64,000 bases of DNA from Rhizobiaceae bacterium (lineage in GTDB: Bacteria; Pseudomonadota; Alphaproteobacteria; Rhizobiales; Rhizobiaceae). Shown in pieces: positions 63,817-64,000 of this stretch. The stretch's first letter is position 1. Each line of letters opens with the position of its first letter. The notes beneath the pieces were generated by a model, which ran no database searches, was not told where the DNA came from, and saw only the letters and a program-made list of their open reading frames with translations. A program made the position numbers and the translations under genes. The stretch covers positions 62,001-126,000 of the forward strand of contig JACVCH010000009.1 of assembly GCA_016742175.1 (NCBI GenBank). The letters are read 5' to 3'.

Positions 63817-64000
63817 TCAGGCGGCCTCGAACAGCCCTTGGCCGCGGGCGAGGGCGCTGAGGTGAAAATCGGCGTCGCCGAACTGCGTGTCGATCATGGT
63901 CATGCGCTTGAAATAGTGCCCGACGGCATATTCCATCGTCATGCCGACGCCGCCATGAAGCTGGATCGCGTTCTCGCCGCACACGCGTCCGCCACGGCCG
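63817..64000 (-). CDS. Acyl-CoA dehydrogenase, 3' part
   Basis: The gene starts outside the window. The visible 60 residues include the C-terminal CGENAIQLHGGVGMTMEYAVG stretch, which is the FAD-binding/oligomer region of acyl-CoA dehydrogenases (Q-x-x-G-G-x-G), followed by HYFKRMTMIDTQFGDADFHL. The end AARGLFEAA-type tail is present. Which acyl-CoA is used cannot be judged from the fragment. Confidence 0.85.
   Translation of the reverse strand, partial: GRGGRVCGENAIQLHGGVGMTMEYAVGHYFKRMTMIDTQFGDADFHLSALARGQGLFEAA

Overview
The window is high-GC chromosomal DNA (mostly about two thirds G+C by eye) from an alphaproteobacterium of the Hyphomicrobiales (Rhizobiales), most like a Mesorhizobium/Phyllobacteriaceae relative. 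The evidence is the rhizobial gene orders (hisS-hisZ-hisG; groES-groEL behind a CIRCE site; the DUF4170-DUF374-waaA-lpxK lipid A block; paired M16 peptidases), small alphaproteobacterial families (DUF2093, DUF2783, DUF4170) and several families of palindromic intergenic repeats typical of this order. No rRNA, tRNA, CRISPR array, prophage or transposase was found. Assignments rest on motif and family recognition from the sequence alone; no database search was run.

Layout. 1-3.2 kb: 3' part of a metallophosphoesterase gene, a 44-residue membrane peptide, a class I glutamine amidotransferase, an unrecognised conserved protein and a Phd/VapC toxin-antitoxin pair with its own palindrome. 3.2-6.5 kb: two divergent PepSY-type exported protein genes, the second leading an operon with a PhoP/PhoQ-like response regulator and histidine kinase; an 11-bp-periodic direct repeat lies in the divergent promoter region. 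6.5-10.1 kb: hisG, hisZ and hisS. 10.4-15.4 kb (all minus): DoxX, fumC, a YqaA-type membrane protein, CsbD, groL, groS and CIRCE. 15.5-22.1 kb: HAD phosphatase, ribF, MipA/OmpV porin-like protein, ileS. 22.0-22.7 kb: a tandem duplication of the ileS 3' end plus a hairpin/terminator unit. 22.9-34.2 kb: lipoprotein, tadA, a repeat-rich pseudouridine synthase, rsmD, two M16 peptidases, patatin, MATE exporter, pmbA, an inositol-monophosphatase-family enzyme. 34.2-39.8 kb: lipid A/Kdo genes, then DUF2093 and mutL.

39.9-50.4 kb is metabolic and more accessory: an MttB-family methyltransferase, an orphan Xre antitoxin beside a decayed toxin, an LprI-like protein, a TMADH-like FMN/FAD/Fe-S oxidoreductase, glutaryl-CoA dehydrogenase, an amino-acid ABC binding protein and permease without an ATPase, and threonine catabolism (kbl, tdh). 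50.5-60.1 kb is a tyrosine/homogentisate region: a MarR regulator divergent from hmgA, a fumarylacetoacetase-family gene, an MBL-fold protein with a degenerate metal motif, a DinB-family protein, an MhpA-like flavin monooxygenase, DUF2783, an inserted BrnT/BrnA module, and hppD divergent from an Lrp-family regulator. 60.2-63.3 kb is a complete DctP/DctQ/DctM TRAP transporter; the window ends with a DUF442 sulfurtransferase-like protein and the 3' part of an acyl-CoA dehydrogenase gene.

The most unusual points are the homogentisate cluster (no maleylacetoacetate isomerase of the GST type, but a DinB protein, an uncharacterised monooxygenase and an odd MBL protein in its place, split by three different palindromic elements), the ileS-end duplication with a terminator-bearing putative small RNA, low-GC patches inside both hisS and ileS, and a palindromic element abutting a decayed HigB-like toxin.
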